Shown: piece by piece, positions 26,100-35,500 of the stretch
Layout of the letters: every line of letters begins with the position of its first letter
Position numbering within the stretch: the first letter of the stretch is position 1
Assembly: GCF_009856605.1 (NCBI RefSeq)
Contig: NZ_CP047242.1
Span: 3,664,001 to 3,728,000, forward strand
Direction: 5' to 3'
Origin: Trichormus variabilis 0441
GTDB lineage: Bacteria > Cyanobacteriota > Cyanobacteriia > Cyanobacteriales > Nostocaceae
Length of the DNA stretch: 64,000 nucleotides
Notes under the pieces: generated by a model
Seen by the model: only the letters and a program-made list of their open reading frames with translations
What the model was told of the DNA's origin: nothing
Databases searched by the model: none
Made by a program: the position numbers and the translations under genes

Positions 26100-27914
26100 G
26101 TGGTTCCACAATCAGAACTTCAGGAAAACTCGTCTATGCAGGCCATTGGGCGTGTATTGGAGAGTTTGCGGAATTATAGATTGATTTCGCTGGGGGCTTT
26201 GTTGAGTCTTTTGCTGTTGACGGTGGCAAATGCAGTCACGCCCCAACTATTTCGCTGGGGAATTGATCAGGGCATTGTCAAGAAAGACTTACAGATAGTA
26301 CTTTACAGTGCCGCCTGGATGGTAGTTGCGGCGATCGCTCGCGGTGTGTTTAATTTTGGTCAAAGTTATTTGGCAGAGGCGGCTTCCCAAGGTGTAGCTT
26401 ATGAACTGCGAAACAAGATTTTTAGCAAAATTCAAAATCTCAGTTTTAGCTATCATGACCAGTCACAAACTTCTCAACTCTTAACCCGCGTCACTAGTGA
26501 TATTGAGCAAATCCGCACTTTTATCGGTACTAGCTTAATTCAGGTAATTAGTGGAATAGTGACGTTAGCCAGTGCAGCCGTAATTTTACTAGTCATGAAT
26601 TGGCAACTAGCACTAATTACCTTAACAGTTGTACCCATGTCAGGGTGGTTAATGGCGCGATTCATCACCCAAAATGACCGCCTGTTTCGGCAAGTACAAG
26701 AGCAACTAAGTGACCTAAATGCTGTATTGCAAGAAAATCTGATTGGTATCAGGGTAGTCAAAGCTTTTGTGCGGGAGTCGGCGGAAAGGTCACGTTACAC
26801 AGGTCTGAATGATGCCCTAGTGACGGCTAACATGAAGACAATTAGCGCCATTCGTAATACCTTTCCGTTTATCTTTTTACTGAGTAACTTGGTAACCCTG
26901 GCGGTGTTTGGCTATGGTGGGGCGCAGGTAATTGGCAATACTTTCTCCATTGGTGAACTAGTAGCCTTTAACGCCTATCTAGTATTAATTTTGCAACCAA
27001 TTTTACTGATTGGTTTTGCTGCGCCAGCGATCGCCCAAGCAGCCGCTTCTGCTCAACGAGTCTATGAGGTCGTAGATGCAGCAGTAGAAATCCGCGATCG
27101 CGCTGATGCCATTCCCTTTGAAATTTGTGGTGGTAGAATCACCTTTGAAAATGTGTCTTTCCGCTATCCTGGTGCAGCTACAGAAGCCCTAAAAGATGTT
27201 TCCTTTGAAACTAAACCTAACGAATTAATAGCCATTTTAGGCATGACAGGTTCCGGGAAAAGTACCGTTATGAACCTGATTCCCCGCTTTTATGATGTCA
27301 CCAAAGGGGCAATTCGCATTGATGGGCGAGATGTGCGAGACTTTACCCTCAACAGCCTCAGAAAGCACATCGGCATTGTATTTCAAGAAACCACCCTATT
27401 TTCGGGAACTATCCGCGAGAATATCGCCTATGCCAAACCTAAAGCATCATTAGAACAGGTAATAGAAGTAGCGAAAACTGCCCAAATTCATGATTTTATT
27501 ATCAGCCTGCCAGATGGTTACGAAACCATAGTTGGTGAACGTGGCGTAGGTTTATCTGGTGGACAAAAGCAACGAATAGCGATTGCTCGCACCCTCCTCA
27601 CCGATTACAGTATTTTGATTTTGGATGATAGTACTTCGGCCGTTGATGCTAAAACCGCCTCTGAAATTCAAGCCGAACTGGATAGCATGATGCGGCAAAA
27701 AGCTTGTGTCACCTTTGTTGTAGCCCAACGTATCAGCACAGTCAAAAACGCCGACCGCATTTTTCTCATAGATAAAGGACGGTTAGTAGCCCAAGGTACT
27801 CACGAAGAACTAATGCAAACCAGCCCACTCTATGGCGCAATTTTGGAATCTCAAGTGAAGAAGAGACAGGAGACAGAAAAGGTAGGGAATGGGGGGTTGA
27901 CAACTAACAACTAA
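26100..27914 (+). CDS. ABC exporter half-transporter, subunit with degenerate ATP site
   Basis: A 604-residue MsbA/LmrA-type half-transporter of the inner membrane: six transmembrane segments (residues about 30-330), then the ATPase domain with Walker A GMTGSGKST, Q-loop GIVFQET, signature LSGGQKQR, Walker B ILILDDS and a switch region VVAQRIST, where Gln replaces the usual switch His. The residue after Walker B is Asp, not the catalytic Glu. The GTG at 26100 follows AGGGA; ATG 26136 is the alternative. The last residues (LTTNN) are encoded by a tandem repeat. The next gene is its likely partner. Confidence 0.88.
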   Translation: MVPQSELQENSSMQAIGRVLESLRNYRLISLGALLSLLLLTVANAVTPQLFRWGIDQGIVKKDLQIVLYSAAWMVVAAIARGVFNFGQSYLAEAASQGVAYELRNKIFSKIQNLSFSYHDQSQTSQLLTRVTSDIEQIRTFIGTSLIQVISGIVTLASAAVILLVMNWQLALITLTVVPMSGWLMARFITQNDRLFRQVQEQLSDLNAVLQENLIGIRVVKAFVRESAERSRYTGLNDALVTANMKTISAIRNTFPFIFLLSNLVTLAVFGYGGAQVIGNTFSIGELVAFNAYLVLILQPILLIGFAAPAIAQAAASAQRVYEVVDAAVEIRDRADAIPFEICGGRITFENVSFRYPGAATEALKDVSFETKPNELIAILGMTGSGKSTVMNLIPRFYDVTKGAIRIDGRDVRDFTLNSLRKHIGIVFQETTLFSGTIRENIAYAKPKASLEQVIEVAKTAQIHDFIISLPDGYETIVGERGVGLSGGQKQRIAIARTLLTDYSILILDDSTSAVDAKTASEIQAELDSMMRQKACVTFVVAQRISTVKNADRIFLIDKGRLVAQGTHEELMQTSPLYGAILESQVKKRQETEKVGNGGLTTNN

Positions 27915-27957
27915 CAACTGACAACTGACAACTGACAACTAACAACTGACAACTCCC
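27897..27957. repeat. STRR of CAACTGA/CAACTAA units
   Basis: Nine or so heptamers (ACAACTA, ACAACTG) in tandem. The run includes the last codons and the stop of the first ABC gene and reaches to within a few bases of the second gene's ATG. A similar run sits at 57248-57282. Confidence 0.85.
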
Positions 27958-27958
27958 T

Positions 27959-29743
27959 ATGAGAACTCCAGCCCCAGTTATTGCCTCCGAACAACAAGCA
28001 ACTAAGCAACTTTCAACCTTACGGCGTTTTTTACAATACTTGCGTCCCTTTCGCAAAGAAGTTCCCATTGCTTTGAGTTTAGTATTAATCGGTGCTGTCA
28101 CCCAGGCGATCGGGCCGTTTTTACTAGGTTGGTCAGTAGATAACCTCATAGCCAAAGGCAATTTACCAGGATTGCTACTGTTATTAGTGTTATTAGGCCT
28201 AAATTATAGTTTTGGTATCTGGGCAATTCGGGGGCAAATTATCCGCGTCGGCTGGATTATGCAGCGATTACTGGCTCAGTTGAGGCAAGATATTTTTACC
28301 AAAATTCAAAGTTTGCCACTCAGCTTTTTTGACCGCAGTGAAGCCGGTGATTTAATGAGTCGTCTGCTAAACGATGTCAACACTGTTAATCAAGCCTTTG
28401 GGCAAACGGTGGCACAAATGCTAGGTAATACCTTCAGTTTGGTAGGTATTGTCATTGCTATGCTTTCAATTAACTTACAACTTGGGTTGTTAAGTAACTT
28501 AGTTGTCCCTCTGATGATTTTTACCACCAGCTTATTTGCGCGTTGGGCTAGGACTAAATTTCGCGTCACCAGACAAACAATTGGGGAACTTTCCGCCAAG
28601 TTAGAAGAAGATATTGGCAGTGTGCGAGAAGCCCAAGCCTTTAACCGGGTACATCTCAACATCGCAGAATTTGACGTTCTCAACGCCGCTAATCGTGATG
28701 CCAACGTTGAAGCCGTAGCAATTACGGCGGCATTTTTACCATCAATTGATTTTCTCAACACCTTAGCTACAGCAGGTGTCCTTGCCTATGGTGGTTATCT
28801 TGCCGTGACAGGAGCCGCAACTGTGGGTGTGGTAACATCATTTTTACTTTACGTCCAGCAATTCTTCCGCCCCATCCAAATCCTCAGTCAGTTTTACACC
28901 CAAGCTCAGTCAGCCTTTGCCGGATTAGAGCGTATTTTCCTCTTACTAGATGAACCATCCCAACTCAATGACGCACCCAACGCCACCCAAATGCCTCCTA
29001 TTCAAGGTGAGGTGACATTTGAGGATGTTAAGTTTGGGTATAATCCAGAGCAACTAGTCCTCAAAGGAGTTAATTTACACGCTGATGCAGGACAGATGGT
29101 GGCATTAGTAGGGGCGACTGGTTCAGGCAAAACAACAATTATTAACCTCATATTGCGTTTTTATGATGTGTCTGACGGTGCGGTAAAAATTGATGGCGTT
29201 GATGTGCGTAGTGTGACTCAAGCCAGCCTCCGCCATCAGATTGGCATTGTCCTGCAAGATAATATTTTGTTTAGCGGTACTGTTGCCGAAAATATTGCTT
29301 TTGGCGCGCCTTATGCCACTCAAGCCGAAATTGAAGCGGCGGCACAAATGGCAAACGTCCATGAGTTTATCACTTCACTACCGCAAGGTTACACAACCAA
29401 ATTAGGCGAACGGGGCGCACCTCTCAGCCAAGGACAAAGACAACTGATTAGTATTGCTCGTGCAGTATTAATTAATCCCCGCATCTTGATTCTTGACGAA
29501 GCAACCAGTAGTATAGATACCCGAACAGAAGCTCTAGTACAGGATGCGATCGCCCGTTTATTACAGGGTCGCACCAGTTTTGTCATTGCCCACCGCCTCA
29601 GCACCGTTACCCAAGCTAATCAAGTATTGGTTATTCAGCAAGGGCAAATCGTAGAACGAGGTACTCACGCAGAACTTGTCAGGCAGCAAGGTATTTACGC
29701 TAATCTGTATGCACTCCAACTGGGGGCAGCGACAGCACAATAA
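27959..29743 (+). CDS. ABC exporter half-transporter, subunit with canonical Walker B
   Basis: A 594-residue half-transporter: six transmembrane segments, Walker A GATGSGKTT, Q-loop GIVLQDN, altered signature LSQGQRQL, Walker B ILILDEA with the catalytic Glu, and switch His in VIAHRLST. Together with the upstream subunit (Asp after Walker B, normal LSGGQ) this gives one complete and one degenerate ATP site, as in heterodimeric exporters of the BmrCD/TM287-288 type. Substrate unknown; drugs or lipids are usual for the family. The genes are 44 bases apart. Confidence 0.9.
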   Translation: MRTPAPVIASEQQATKQLSTLRRFLQYLRPFRKEVPIALSLVLIGAVTQAIGPFLLGWSVDNLIAKGNLPGLLLLLVLLGLNYSFGIWAIRGQIIRVGWIMQRLLAQLRQDIFTKIQSLPLSFFDRSEAGDLMSRLLNDVNTVNQAFGQTVAQMLGNTFSLVGIVIAMLSINLQLGLLSNLVVPLMIFTTSLFARWARTKFRVTRQTIGELSAKLEEDIGSVREAQAFNRVHLNIAEFDVLNAANRDANVEAVAITAAFLPSIDFLNTLATAGVLAYGGYLAVTGAATVGVVTSFLLYVQQFFRPIQILSQFYTQAQSAFAGLERIFLLLDEPSQLNDAPNATQMPPIQGEVTFEDVKFGYNPEQLVLKGVNLHADAGQMVALVGATGSGKTTIINLILRFYDVSDGAVKIDGVDVRSVTQASLRHQIGIVLQDNILFSGTVAENIAFGAPYATQAEIEAAAQMANVHEFITSLPQGYTTKLGERGAPLSQGQRQLISIARAVLINPRILILDEATSSIDTRTEALVQDAIARLLQGRTSFVIAHRLSTVTQANQVLVIQQGQIVERGTHAELVRQQGIYANLYALQLGAATAQ

Positions 29744-29792
29744 TTTATGGGTAATTGGTAATTGGTAATAATGTGACGGACTGCGGGTGTTC

Positions 29793-29826
29793 AGATCCCC
29801 GACTTTTTCAAAAAAGTCGGGGATCT
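29793..29826. repeat. Perfect palindrome, hairpin family copy 1
   Basis: AGATCCCCGACTTTTT and its complement flank a 2-base centre (16-bp arms). It lies 50 bases after the ABC exporter stop and may act as a terminator. Related copies at 33907, 40937, 47449 and 60536. Confidence 0.8.
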
Positions 29827-29843
29827 AAGGGATATATGAAAAA

Positions 29844-29877
29844 AATCACCTCTGGATTTTCTACCTCAGAGGTGATT
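29844..29877. terminator. Hairpin terminator after the ABC exporter operon
   Basis: AATCACCTCTG and CAGAGGTGATT form an 11-bp stem around a 12-base loop; A- and T-rich ends permit use on either strand. Confidence 0.6.
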
Positions 29878-30093
29878 AGCAAAGACATCTGATTGTGGAC
29901 TAGTCTGGAATTTAAATTTAACTTTGAAATCAAATATCTCCCCTCCATCTGAAGGCGCAAGCAAGGTTAAGTTGATTTGTAATTAGCAGTACAAAAATCC
30001 AAATACTAGTATTAAATTAACGTGAGTCTCCAACGGAGGCGCACCTACGGGAAGGGCGAAAGAAAACTTTCTGTTTTCTTAGGAGTTTGACGG

Positions 30094-30210
30094 AACCTAA
30101 CCCCAACCCCTTCCCTACAAGGGAAGGGGCTGACAATCTATAACTGAGTACCAAATAATCAGGTTTTTAAGCCTCTACCCGCGTCGGGGAGAGGTTTGGA
30201 GAGGGGTTCT
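30094..30210. repeat. Dispersed AACCCC/GAGAGG repeat, intergenic copy
   Basis: AACCTAACCCCAACCCC, CCTTCCCTACAAGGGAAGG, then GAGAGGTTTGGAGAGGGGTT. Same element as inside the porin gene (13631-13721) and the one split by the insertion sequence (17851-17878 plus 19695 onward). Confidence 0.75.
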
Positions 30211-30318
30211 TCCGAATTTATCGAACTCACATTAAATTAATCTTAACCACGCTCCATAACAGACCGTAGATAATCATTGAATATTTAAACTCCATAATTA
30301 TTACTAAACAGGTACTAA

Positions 30319-30421
30319 ATACCGTTTCTTGATAAAGATGCACTTTATTCCGTACTGTAGAGACTTTCCATGCAACGTCTCTACATCATTTATTTGGCGC
30401 AACTTCATAGAGAATTGATAT
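30319..30421 (+). repeat. MITE-like element, family 1, copy A
   Basis: 103 bp. Left end ATACCGTTTCTTGATAAAGA; right end, read inward, ATATCAATTCTCTATGAAG, an imperfect terminal inverted repeat. Internal GTAGAGAC...GTCTCTAC pair. Other copies at 37299, 41796 and 54826. Confidence 0.75.
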
Positions 30422-30929
30422 AAATATATACCTATTGTTTCTTTATCAAAATTACAAATGTATTATCTAGATTAGATGAGAAAATCTAAGAATAAATTGT
30501 ACATTACTAAAGATTAAATAGTAATTTATTTTTGTCAATGAATCAACATGAATATGTACATATTACCTTAATGTAACTTTTTTTTGAGTCAGATATACAA
30601 TAAGAAGAGATGCCAATGACTTATGCTTTGGTTGACCAACACAGCAAACTATTCTCCCTCTCAATCCCTTGTCTTTTATGGCAAGTTGATGCGCTGTAGT
30701 GGTAAGAGATGAACAGCATATCTATAGGCAGAGGGGATATCTCGTAAAACTTTTCCTGAAAAGAGTTTAATACTCTGGGTCGTTAAACTTTGAAATCTAC
30801 ACAATTAGACCAATTTGAGTGTATTTCAAGTGACTGAATATCATTTATTGTTTTGCTGATTGCTCAGCACAGATGGTCTATTGTCTATTACCTCAAACGC
30901 TTCGCCAGATTTAAAATCCAGAGGACTCA

Positions 30930-31640
30930 ATGACTAACTCCAGTTTTACGAAAGGAAAAAATTCATATCACCACCAAGCGGAAGAACCGCATTTACCGAC
31001 CAAAATACAGATAAAAAATGGTAGCAAACATGAAGTTTCTAGGCAGCGAGAACCTAGAAATGATGTATCTATTACTAATGACTTAAATCGGGGTCGAGTA
31101 GCTATTTTCATCGATGGTGCTAATCTATTTCAAGCCGCTTTACAACTTGGTATCGAAATCGATTACCTCAAATTACTTTGCCGTTTAACTGCGGGTTCTA
31201 GATTATTACGGGCATTTTTCTACACCGGAGTTGATATGTCTCGACCAACTCCTACACGTCAACGCACCAATGATAAGCAACAAGGTTTTCTATTTTGGAT
31301 GCGCCGTAACGGTTATCGTGTTGTCACCAAAGAACTCCAAGTTACAGATAACAACAAAAAACCAAATTTGAACGTAGAAATTGCTGTAGACATGATCACC
31401 TTAGCACCTCATTATGATACAGCTGTCTTGGTGAGTGGTGATGGTGATTTAGCATACGCAGTCAACGCAGTCAGCAGCACCGGAGTTCGTGTAGAAGTCG
31501 TCAGTTTACGAACCATGACTAACGACTGTTTAATTGATGTCGCCGACTACTTTATTGACCTCGATAGCATTAAACAATATATCCAAAAGGATTCCCATCT
31601 AGGATATGGCTATCGGACGCTATCTAATTCTAATCTTTAA
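30930..31640 (+). CDS. NYN-domain (LabA/DUF88-like) protein
   Basis: A 236-residue protein. About 55 residues of polar, disordered N-terminus precede an NYN domain of the PIN-like nuclease fold: VAIFIDGANLFQAAL (first Asp), a middle LRAFFYTGVDM, EIAVDMITLA (second acidic cluster) and VLVSGDGDLAYAVNAV (third). Members are thought to be ribonucleases; LabA in Synechococcus affects circadian output. Whether this one cleaves RNA is unknown. AGAGGA lies 6 bases before the ATG. It is monocistronic. Confidence 0.85.
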   Translation: MTNSSFTKGKNSYHHQAEEPHLPTKIQIKNGSKHEVSRQREPRNDVSITNDLNRGRVAIFIDGANLFQAALQLGIEIDYLKLLCRLTAGSRLLRAFFYTGVDMSRPTPTRQRTNDKQQGFLFWMRRNGYRVVTKELQVTDNNKKPNLNVEIAVDMITLAPHYDTAVLVSGDGDLAYAVNAVSSTGVRVEVVSLRTMTNDCLIDVADYFIDLDSIKQYIQKDSHLGYGYRTLSNSNL

Positions 31641-32065
31641 AATATAAAGGTTGGTTGAGTTAATACTCAATATGGTTAAGTGAAAGATAATTTCACCAGA
31701 TTTGGATAAAAGCTATTGAGAAAGGATGCACTTGATATTCCTTTCTTTTTTCATGTTTGCAAACCGTAAATTAGTTTTAATAACCTAAAATCTATAAGAC
31801 TAATATTCGATTTATGAACTATACGTAGGGCAGCCACTGCGTTGGACGGGTTCCCCGGCTTAGAGCAAGTGGCGTTGGCCAATGCCCACCACAAGCATGA
31901 TATGGTAGGCATTGCCTACAGATACTTTTCCTTACTAACCTAAAAGCTATATCTAGCTCAAGCACAACTAAAAGCGTAAGTGTTAAATTAATTACTATCA
32001 GAACTCTTGCAGTTGCTGAAATAAAATAACAAGCCTAGAAATTACGCTGCGTACCTTACATCGAA
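31641..32065. other. Gene-free stretch with dispersed repeat
   Basis: At 31830-31875 the reverse complement of the repeat at 19729-19773 is found (AGCCACTGCGTTG, GGGTTCCCCGG, AGCAAGTGGCGT). A short inverted pair (CAATGCCCACC, GGTAGGCATTG) follows. The remainder probably carries the promoter of the two-component system; no gene seen. Confidence 0.5.
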
Positions 32066-32782
32066 ATGGACATTCTAATTGTTGAGGATGAATCAGAAAT
32101 TGCTCAGTTAATTCAACATTCCTTAGAAAAAGAGGGCTTTTCCTGTCGGACTAGCCGCGATGGAATCAATGCTTTACGAATGTTCCAAGAACAACCACCA
32201 GATTTAATCATCCTAGACCTGATGATTCCAGGGTTAGATGGGTTGGAAGTTTGCGCGAGAATTCGCCAGAAACCTGGGGCAAAAGACCCATATATACTAA
32301 TGCTTACAGCTAAAGGTGAGGAAATAGACCGGGTAATTGGCTTGTCTACGGGTGCTGATGACTATATGGTCAAACCCTTCAGCCCTAGAGAGTTGGTAGC
32401 GCGAGTGCGGGCGCTTCTAAGGCGCAGTCTACGTCAAGGGGGACAAAATCAGGTAAGTCGAACTCAACACTTTATAGTAGATGTAGACCAACGGACTGCT
32501 AGTCGTCAAATAGATGCCCATCAAGCAGAAGCTTTAGATTTAACTACTCTAGAATTTAATTTATTAAGCACTTTTGTCAGCAATCCTGGGCGGGTGTGGA
32601 ACCGAACCCAACTAATTGACAAATTGTGGGGAGATAATTTTTTTGGTGATGAGCGTGTTGTGGATACTCATGTAGCTAGGCTCAGAAAAAAAATTGAGCC
32701 TGATCCCACTAATCCCAGTTTTATTAAAACTGTCGTCGGAGTTGGTTATAAATTTGAAGACTCTCCCGTAATTTCAGCATGA
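32066..32782 (+). CDS. OmpR-family response regulator
   Basis: A 238-residue regulator: receiver domain (residues 1-120) with the acidic pocket Glu7-Asp8, phospho-acceptor Asp51 in ILDLMIPGLDG, Thr in MLTAKG and Lys in MVKPF; then an OmpR/PhoB winged helix (LTTLEFNLLSTFVSNPGRVWNRTQLIDKLWG ... VDTHVARLRKKIEPDP). It binds DNA once phosphorylated by its kinase, which is encoded directly downstream with a 4-base ATGA overlap. The signal is unknown, so no symbol is given. Confidence 0.93.
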   Translation: MDILIVEDESEIAQLIQHSLEKEGFSCRTSRDGINALRMFQEQPPDLIILDLMIPGLDGLEVCARIRQKPGAKDPYILMLTAKGEEIDRVIGLSTGADDYMVKPFSPRELVARVRALLRRSLRQGGQNQVSRTQHFIVDVDQRTASRQIDAHQAEALDLTTLEFNLLSTFVSNPGRVWNRTQLIDKLWGDNFFGDERVVDTHVARLRKKIEPDPTNPSFIKTVVGVGYKFEDSPVISA

Positions 32783-33894
32783 TCAACAAAGGTTGGCGTT
32801 GGACAAAATCCCTACCTTTAGCATCTCGCTTGTTTGTCTCCCATTTAGTGGTGATGATAGTGGGATTAATTAGTCTGGTGATTATCAGTAGAGTTTCGTC
32901 ACCGCGCTTTTTTGTCCTGCACCTAGAAAGATTGGAAAGTGAAGGGGTAAATTTAATCAATGTTCGTGCAGATTTAGTCCAAGGGTTCGAGATTGCTTGG
33001 CGCAGTAGCACTATTTGGTCAGTTTTAGTCGGTAGCACGGCTGCGGGAGGCTTGAGTTACTGGGTTTCTAAACGGATTATGCAGCGATTAACTGAGATGG
33101 AACAAATCACTCAACAGTTTGCTGCTGGTCATCTACAAGCGCGACTACCTTTGTCTGACATCCCCGAACTCAATCGCTTGGGTACGAGTTTTAACCGCAT
33201 GGCTGCAAGTTTGGAAGGGGTGGAAGCACGCCGACGGGAACTCATAGGAGATATGACTCATGAACTACGCACACCGTTAACAGTTGTGCGTGGTTATTTA
33301 GAAGAACTCGCCGATGGTGAAATTGAACCGTCCCCAGAGGTTTATCGGCGCTTGGCGAAAGAGACTAAACGTTTAGAACGATTGGTCAATGATTTACAAG
33401 AATTATCGAAGGCAGAAGCTGGTTATTTACCGATTAGAATACAGTCAGTAAATCTATATCCTTTATTAGAGTCTTTAGTAGAAAGATTTAGTGATCAATT
33501 GTTGGAGGATGGGCCAGTATTACTTGCAGAATTTACACCCCAAATCCCCCTTGTACTAGCAGATATCGATCGCACAGAACAAATATTAGTCAACTTGCTA
33601 GGTAACGCCATCCGTTATACCGTCAAAGGCTCAATTACCATCCGTACATGGGCTGAAAACAGGCAACTCTGGATTGCCGTGATTGATACAGGGATTGGTA
33701 TTGCCTCAGAGGATATACCTCATGTATTTGAGCGCTTTTGGCGAGCTGATCAATCACGCGATCGCCATTCCGGTGGCACAGGTATTGGCTTAACTATCAC
33801 TAAACACCTAGTAGAACTACAAGGTGGCGAAATTCACTTAGATAGTGAACTTGGTATTGGCAGCACTTTCCGATTTTGTTTGCCTCTAGCATAA
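32779..33894 (+). CDS. Sensor histidine kinase, BaeS-like
   Basis: A 371-residue membrane kinase: two transmembrane helices (about residues 17-40 and 78-97) around a short periplasmic loop, HAMP domain, HisKA with His161 in GDMTHELRTPL, and HATPase with N box NLLGNAIRYT, G1 DTGIGI, F box and G2 GGTGIGL. It pairs with the response regulator whose stop overlaps its start. The very short sensory loop (about 35 residues) suggests a membrane or internal cue. A palindromic repeat follows its stop. Confidence 0.93.
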   Translation: MINKGWRWTKSLPLASRLFVSHLVVMIVGLISLVIISRVSSPRFFVLHLERLESEGVNLINVRADLVQGFEIAWRSSTIWSVLVGSTAAGGLSYWVSKRIMQRLTEMEQITQQFAAGHLQARLPLSDIPELNRLGTSFNRMAASLEGVEARRRELIGDMTHELRTPLTVVRGYLEELADGEIEPSPEVYRRLAKETKRLERLVNDLQELSKAEAGYLPIRIQSVNLYPLLESLVERFSDQLLEDGPVLLAEFTPQIPLVLADIDRTEQILVNLLGNAIRYTVKGSITIRTWAENRQLWIAVIDTGIGIASEDIPHVFERFWRADQSRDRHSGGTGIGLTITKHLVELQGGEIHLDSELGIGSTFRFCLPLA

Positions 33895-33906
33895 GCAATA
33901 GTTTAT

Positions 33907-33939
33907 AGATCACCGACTTTTTAAAAAAGTCGGGGTTCT
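33907..33939. repeat. Hairpin family copy 2
   Basis: AGATCACCGACTTTTT and AAAAAGTCGGGGTTCT, an imperfect version of the palindrome at 29793, 13 bases after the kinase stop and before the Zur box; it may end the kinase transcript. Confidence 0.65.
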
Positions 33940-33980
33940 GAGCGTTCATATTTTCCACACAAAACGAACGGCTTCCATTA

Positions 33981-33995
33981 TGATAATGGTTATCA
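33981..33995. promoter_or_regulatory. Zur box before hemB
   Basis: TGATAATGGTTATCA is a 7-1-7 inverted repeat with one mismatch against the cyanobacterial Zur consensus TGATAATNATTATCA. It ends 15 bases before the hemB ATG, so it would overlap the promoter or the transcription start. Confidence 0.75.
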
Positions 33996-34004
33996 ATCTT
34001 GTGA

Positions 34005-35021
<1,017 letters not shown>

Positions 35022-35145
35022 AAATGGGAATGGGGAAGTAGAAGGGAGAACTTTTGACAATCACCCATTACTAATGATCAAAAAAATCGTCCCAGCCAGT
35101 TTTATAGTCATTCCCAATTCCCAATCCACCCATTTTGCGCTAACA

Positions 35146-35160
35146 TGATAACGATTCTCA
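35146..35160. promoter_or_regulatory. Zur box before the thrS remnant
   Basis: TGATAACGATTCTCA matches the TGATAATNATTATCA consensus at 12 of 14 defined positions. It ends 12 bases before the ATG of the thrS fragment and would control the fragment and the downstream metallochaperone and folE genes. Confidence 0.65.
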
Positions 35161-35172
35161 TTATTTATTAAT

Positions 35173-35355
35173 ATGGTCAGTTCCTTAACCCAGTCCCAGA
35201 AAGACTTAGACCAGCACAACAACGAGCAACTTGTGCGGATTCGTCACACCTGCGCCCACATTATGGCGATGGCAGTACAAAAGTTATTTCTAGGGACAAA
35301 AGTAGCCACTGACTCAGTGACAGACAAGGGATTTTACATAGTTTCCAATTATTGA
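35173..35355 (+). pseudogene. Remnant of a second threonyl-tRNA synthetase gene
   Basis: 60 codons. After a short polar N-terminus the segment LVRIRHTCAHIMAMAVQKLF and the following GTKVATDSVTDKGFY match the region of threonyl-tRNA synthetase that begins at the conserved HxxAH motif. The usual full length is about 600 residues; a stop follows GFYIVSNY and no further synthetase motif is seen in the next 150 bases. Anabaena sp. PCC 7120 is reported to keep a Zur-controlled second ThrRS; the copy here has lost almost everything but still has its Zur box. It could survive as a short expressed peptide or as a leader of the downstream genes. Confidence 0.75.
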
Positions 35356-35500
35356 ACATTGCCGGTACATATTGGCTGCCAAGAAGTAATTGACAAATAC
35401 AAAACTCTCAAGTCTATTTGCTGAAATTGAATATACGTACATAGCCACAATTATTCAACAGCATCATTGATTTCATAGTTCACAAACATCTCATCATCCT

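Larger units (their letters stand above)
29744..30929. other. Repeat-rich gene-free stretch of 1.2 kb
   Basis: Holds, in order, a 34-bp palindrome, a second hairpin, a dispersed repeat with GGAGACTC/GCGCC blocks near 30022-30090, the AACCCC repeat copy and a MITE-like element. Between about 30430 and 30929 it is AT-rich and probably carries the promoter of the NYN gene. No frame looks coding. Confidence 0.6.
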
